A stretch of DNA of 31,254 nt, from contig SZWC01008657.1 of NCBI GenBank assembly GCA_023375785.1, forward strand, positions 24,381 through 55,634, written 5' to 3'. Position 1 is the first letter of the stretch, and each line of letters starts with the position of its first letter. This DNA comes from Penium margaritaceum (lineage: Eukaryota; Streptophyta; Zygnematophyceae; Desmidiales; Peniaceae). The notes below the pieces were generated by a model that saw only the letters and a list, made by a program, of their open reading frames with translations, had not been told where the DNA came from and made no database searches. The position numbers and the translations under genes are program-made. This document shows positions 29,878 through 31,254 of the stretch, in pieces.

Positions 29878-30131
29878 GGACGCGGACGAAGCTGACGTGC
29901 GCCACTTGGGAGACTGGACCCTTGCTGCTGTTGTTATTTGAATGCCCCTTGGCCACTAGTCTCCAAAATTGGCAAGTAGTGGACGGACCAGGCATGCACT
30001 GCTCATGTGGAGCAAGTCCCCTGGGTCCGGTCCAACAGACCAGGCATGCACTGTCCTTGTTCAAGGATAAGTCCCCTGGGTTTTTTCTGATGATGGCTAT
30101 TCAGATTGTCAATCTGACCATGCCGATGGAA
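29878..30131. repeat. Second copy of the duplicated block
   Basis: A 254-base copy of 29624-29876. It ends just before the candidate copia 5 LTR start. No protein similarity recognised. Confidence 0.9.
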
Positions 30132-30139
30132 AGAGCAGG

Positions 30140-30634
30140 TGTCAAACTATCAGCTGTCCAAGTTTCGGGCTGATCCAACGGTCGGATTGGAAGATGCAAG
30201 ATGTGCCTTGGATCAGGGGATGTCTCCCCTGATTGAGGGGATGACCTCCTTAATTTACGGTGTGACATCGGCCGAGGTGCGCGCGCTTCGGGTTAGCCAA
30301 GGTGTGTGCGCTTCGGCTGCCAAAGGCACTCCTCAGCTATTTATGCCTTGTACTTGCCATTGTCTCAACTACTCCTTCACTTGATGTCTCTTGTTTGAGC
30401 TGTGCGCTTGAGACTGAGCTTGATATGAGCTGCTAAGGTGGTTTTAATCTTGCTCGTGTGAGACTGCTGACTTAATTTCTTGGGCTCTCACACCAAGGAA
30501 GAAGAAGGCTTAGAGGGCGGGAGTCCCTAAGACCTTGAGCGAAAGCACCTGGGTAGCTAGGTCTCACCAGAGGCATAGTTAATTCCTTGGGGGTGATCGT
30601 GATCCTTGGGTGAAATTCCCTTGGACGTTCGGCA
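30140..30634 (+). mobile_element. Candidate 5' LTR of copia element 5
   Basis: The segment begins TGTCAAACTATCAG and ends in CA at 30633-30634, followed within a few bases by a PBS-like site and then a copia gag start. A TATA-like TATTTATG lies at 30339-30346, which would suit the LTR promoter. The rest has no coding similarity. No second LTR is in the window, so both ends are provisional. Confidence 0.4.
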
Positions 30635-30640
30635 GTTGCC

Positions 30641-30654
30641 ATTGTGTCGGAGCT
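30641..30654 (+). other. PBS-like site of copia 5
   Basis: ATTGTGTCGGAGCT resembles the initiator Met tRNA primer site TTGGTATCAGAGC with one missing base and two A-to-G differences. It lies about 290 bases upstream of the gag start. Confidence 0.4.
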
Positions 30655-30939
30655 GTTTTCTAGACCGGAGCCTCAGGCCACGTGACTCAGGAATAACAAA
30701 AGGGTTATGGGCCCACGCCTAGTGTGAGACTTAGTTGCAAAAAGCATACAGGTTGCTCAATAGCTCAGCAAACATGAGGAGCGCAGACGCTCTATCACAC
30801 CTAGAGGTGCTCCTCTTCGGCCCTCCGTCCAAGACCTCTTATCAGCCTGACATCGGCTCCATCAGCCTGACATCGGCGTCAACAGCGGGTGTAGCAGAGC
30901 GGCCTCAACGGAAGCAGATCCGCCTCGACCGCAGGTACC
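30655..30939 (+). other. Leader between PBS-like site and copia 5 gag
   Basis: About 285 bases without recognisable coding content. It includes a short direct repeat (ATCAGCCTGACATCGGC) at 30841-30857 and 30859-30875. It is the expected untranslated leader of the element. Confidence 0.45.
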
Positions 30940-31254
30940 ATGGCTCCACCTACCATCGAGGAGAACGGCAAGAGCGTCATCGAGGAAGGCTCGTGGACCA
31001 GCACACCTGTGGCCACCACTAGAGCTGTGACGTCCATAGTAGAGGCAGGGAGTGGCATTCATGCGCCCATTCCTAAATTTGATGGGACAGGGTTCTCGCT
31101 CTGGAAGTGGCAGTTTGATATCATAGTCGATGACCGTGATCTCCTCCCCTACTTCACAGGGGAGGCTGTCCAACCAGTTTCATCCCAAGCCGAGGAGCTG
31201 GCAGTGTGGAAGCGGGCCAACAAGAAATGCATGGCCATTCTGGTCTCAGCACTG
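30940..31254 (+). CDS. Ty1-copia gag polyprotein, N-terminal part (runs off the window)
   Basis: An ATG in strong context (ACCATGG) opens 105 uninterrupted codons to the window edge. Residues about 45-65 read PIPKFDGTGFSLWKWQFDII, matching the copia gag N-terminal motif (KL.G.NY..W...M). Next come a short acidic stretch (VDDRDLLPYFTG) and, about residues 87-105, an AVWKRANKKCMAILVSAL region matching the W...D..A...I...L motif that starts the gag_UBN2-type domain. Gag forms the particle that packages element RNA. No in-frame stop is present, unlike every other retroelement gene here, so this may be a young copy. The start was chosen because an in-frame TAG lies upstream near 30892 and no earlier ATG intervenes. 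Protease and pol should follow to the right. Confidence 0.82.
   Translation, partial: MAPPTIEENGKSVIEEGSWTSTPVATTRAVTSIVEAGSGIHAPIPKFDGTGFSLWKWQFDIIVDDRDLLPYFTGEAVQPVSSQAEELAVWKRANKKCMAILVSAL

Noticed and set aside
29580-30064. Repeated 72-76 codon minus-strand frames as a tandem gene pair
   Set aside because: The two copies are caused by the duplicated block around the N at 29877 and have no recognisable domain.
1-31254. CRISPR array, phage, bacterial operon or toxin-antitoxin system
   Set aside because: There are no regularly spaced repeats with spacers and no dense codirectional genes. The content is eukaryotic transposable elements throughout.

Overview
This window looks like repeat-rich, intergenic nuclear DNA of a plant or streptophyte alga. 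I recognise no host gene, no rRNA or tRNA gene and no prokaryotic-style operon. Almost every stretch with recognisable protein similarity is a decayed transposable element: Ty1-copia and Ty3-gypsy (chromovirus-type) LTR retrotransposons, one hAT DNA transposon and one short non-autonomous element with TA target-site duplications. Chromodomain gypsy elements, copia elements with initiator-Met-type primer sites and hAT elements together fit a plant-lineage genome. I cannot name the species. All identifications rest on motifs read by eye.

Layout, left to right. 1-1150 (-): end of a copia pol (reverse transcriptase end plus RNase H). 2076-4275 (-): 3' half of a chromodomain gypsy element (RT end, RNase H, integrase, chromodomain, polypurine tract, LTR start). 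4262-9866 (-): a nearly complete copia element (5' LTR, PBS, possible gag, protease, integrase, RT, RNase H) whose last codons run directly into the gypsy RT. 9867-12541 (-): 5' half of a gypsy element (gag, zinc knuckle, protease, RT), with a PBS-like site and possible LTR beyond. 15076-16770 (+): a gag-like relic with an intact CCHC knuckle. 17770-19140 (-): copia protease to integrase. 20590-21717 (+): gypsy integrase plus chromodomain, then a polypurine tract and LTR start. 24614-25580 (+): copia RT and RNase H. 26464-28249 (+): gypsy RT and RNase H with a large internal deletion, interrupted by a 447-bp TA-flanked inverted-repeat element. 28250-29623: hAT remnants, including the C-terminal dimerisation domain of a transposase on the minus strand. 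30140-31254 (+): probable 5' LTR, PBS and start of an undamaged copia gag that leaves the window.

The parts do not form a pathway; they record successive insertion, nesting, deletion and mutational decay. The best-supported structural events are the TA-duplicating insertion inside a gypsy RNase H reading frame (removing it restores the frame exactly) and the copia/gypsy junction near 4262-4275. Two single N bases (23805 and 29877) each sit between near-perfect direct copies of flanking sequence. These are probably contig-end overlaps that were not merged, so the duplications are likely assembly artefacts. I found no convincing new biological system. The most useful leads are the small TA element, the hAT terminus with nested palindromes and the open copia gag at the right edge.
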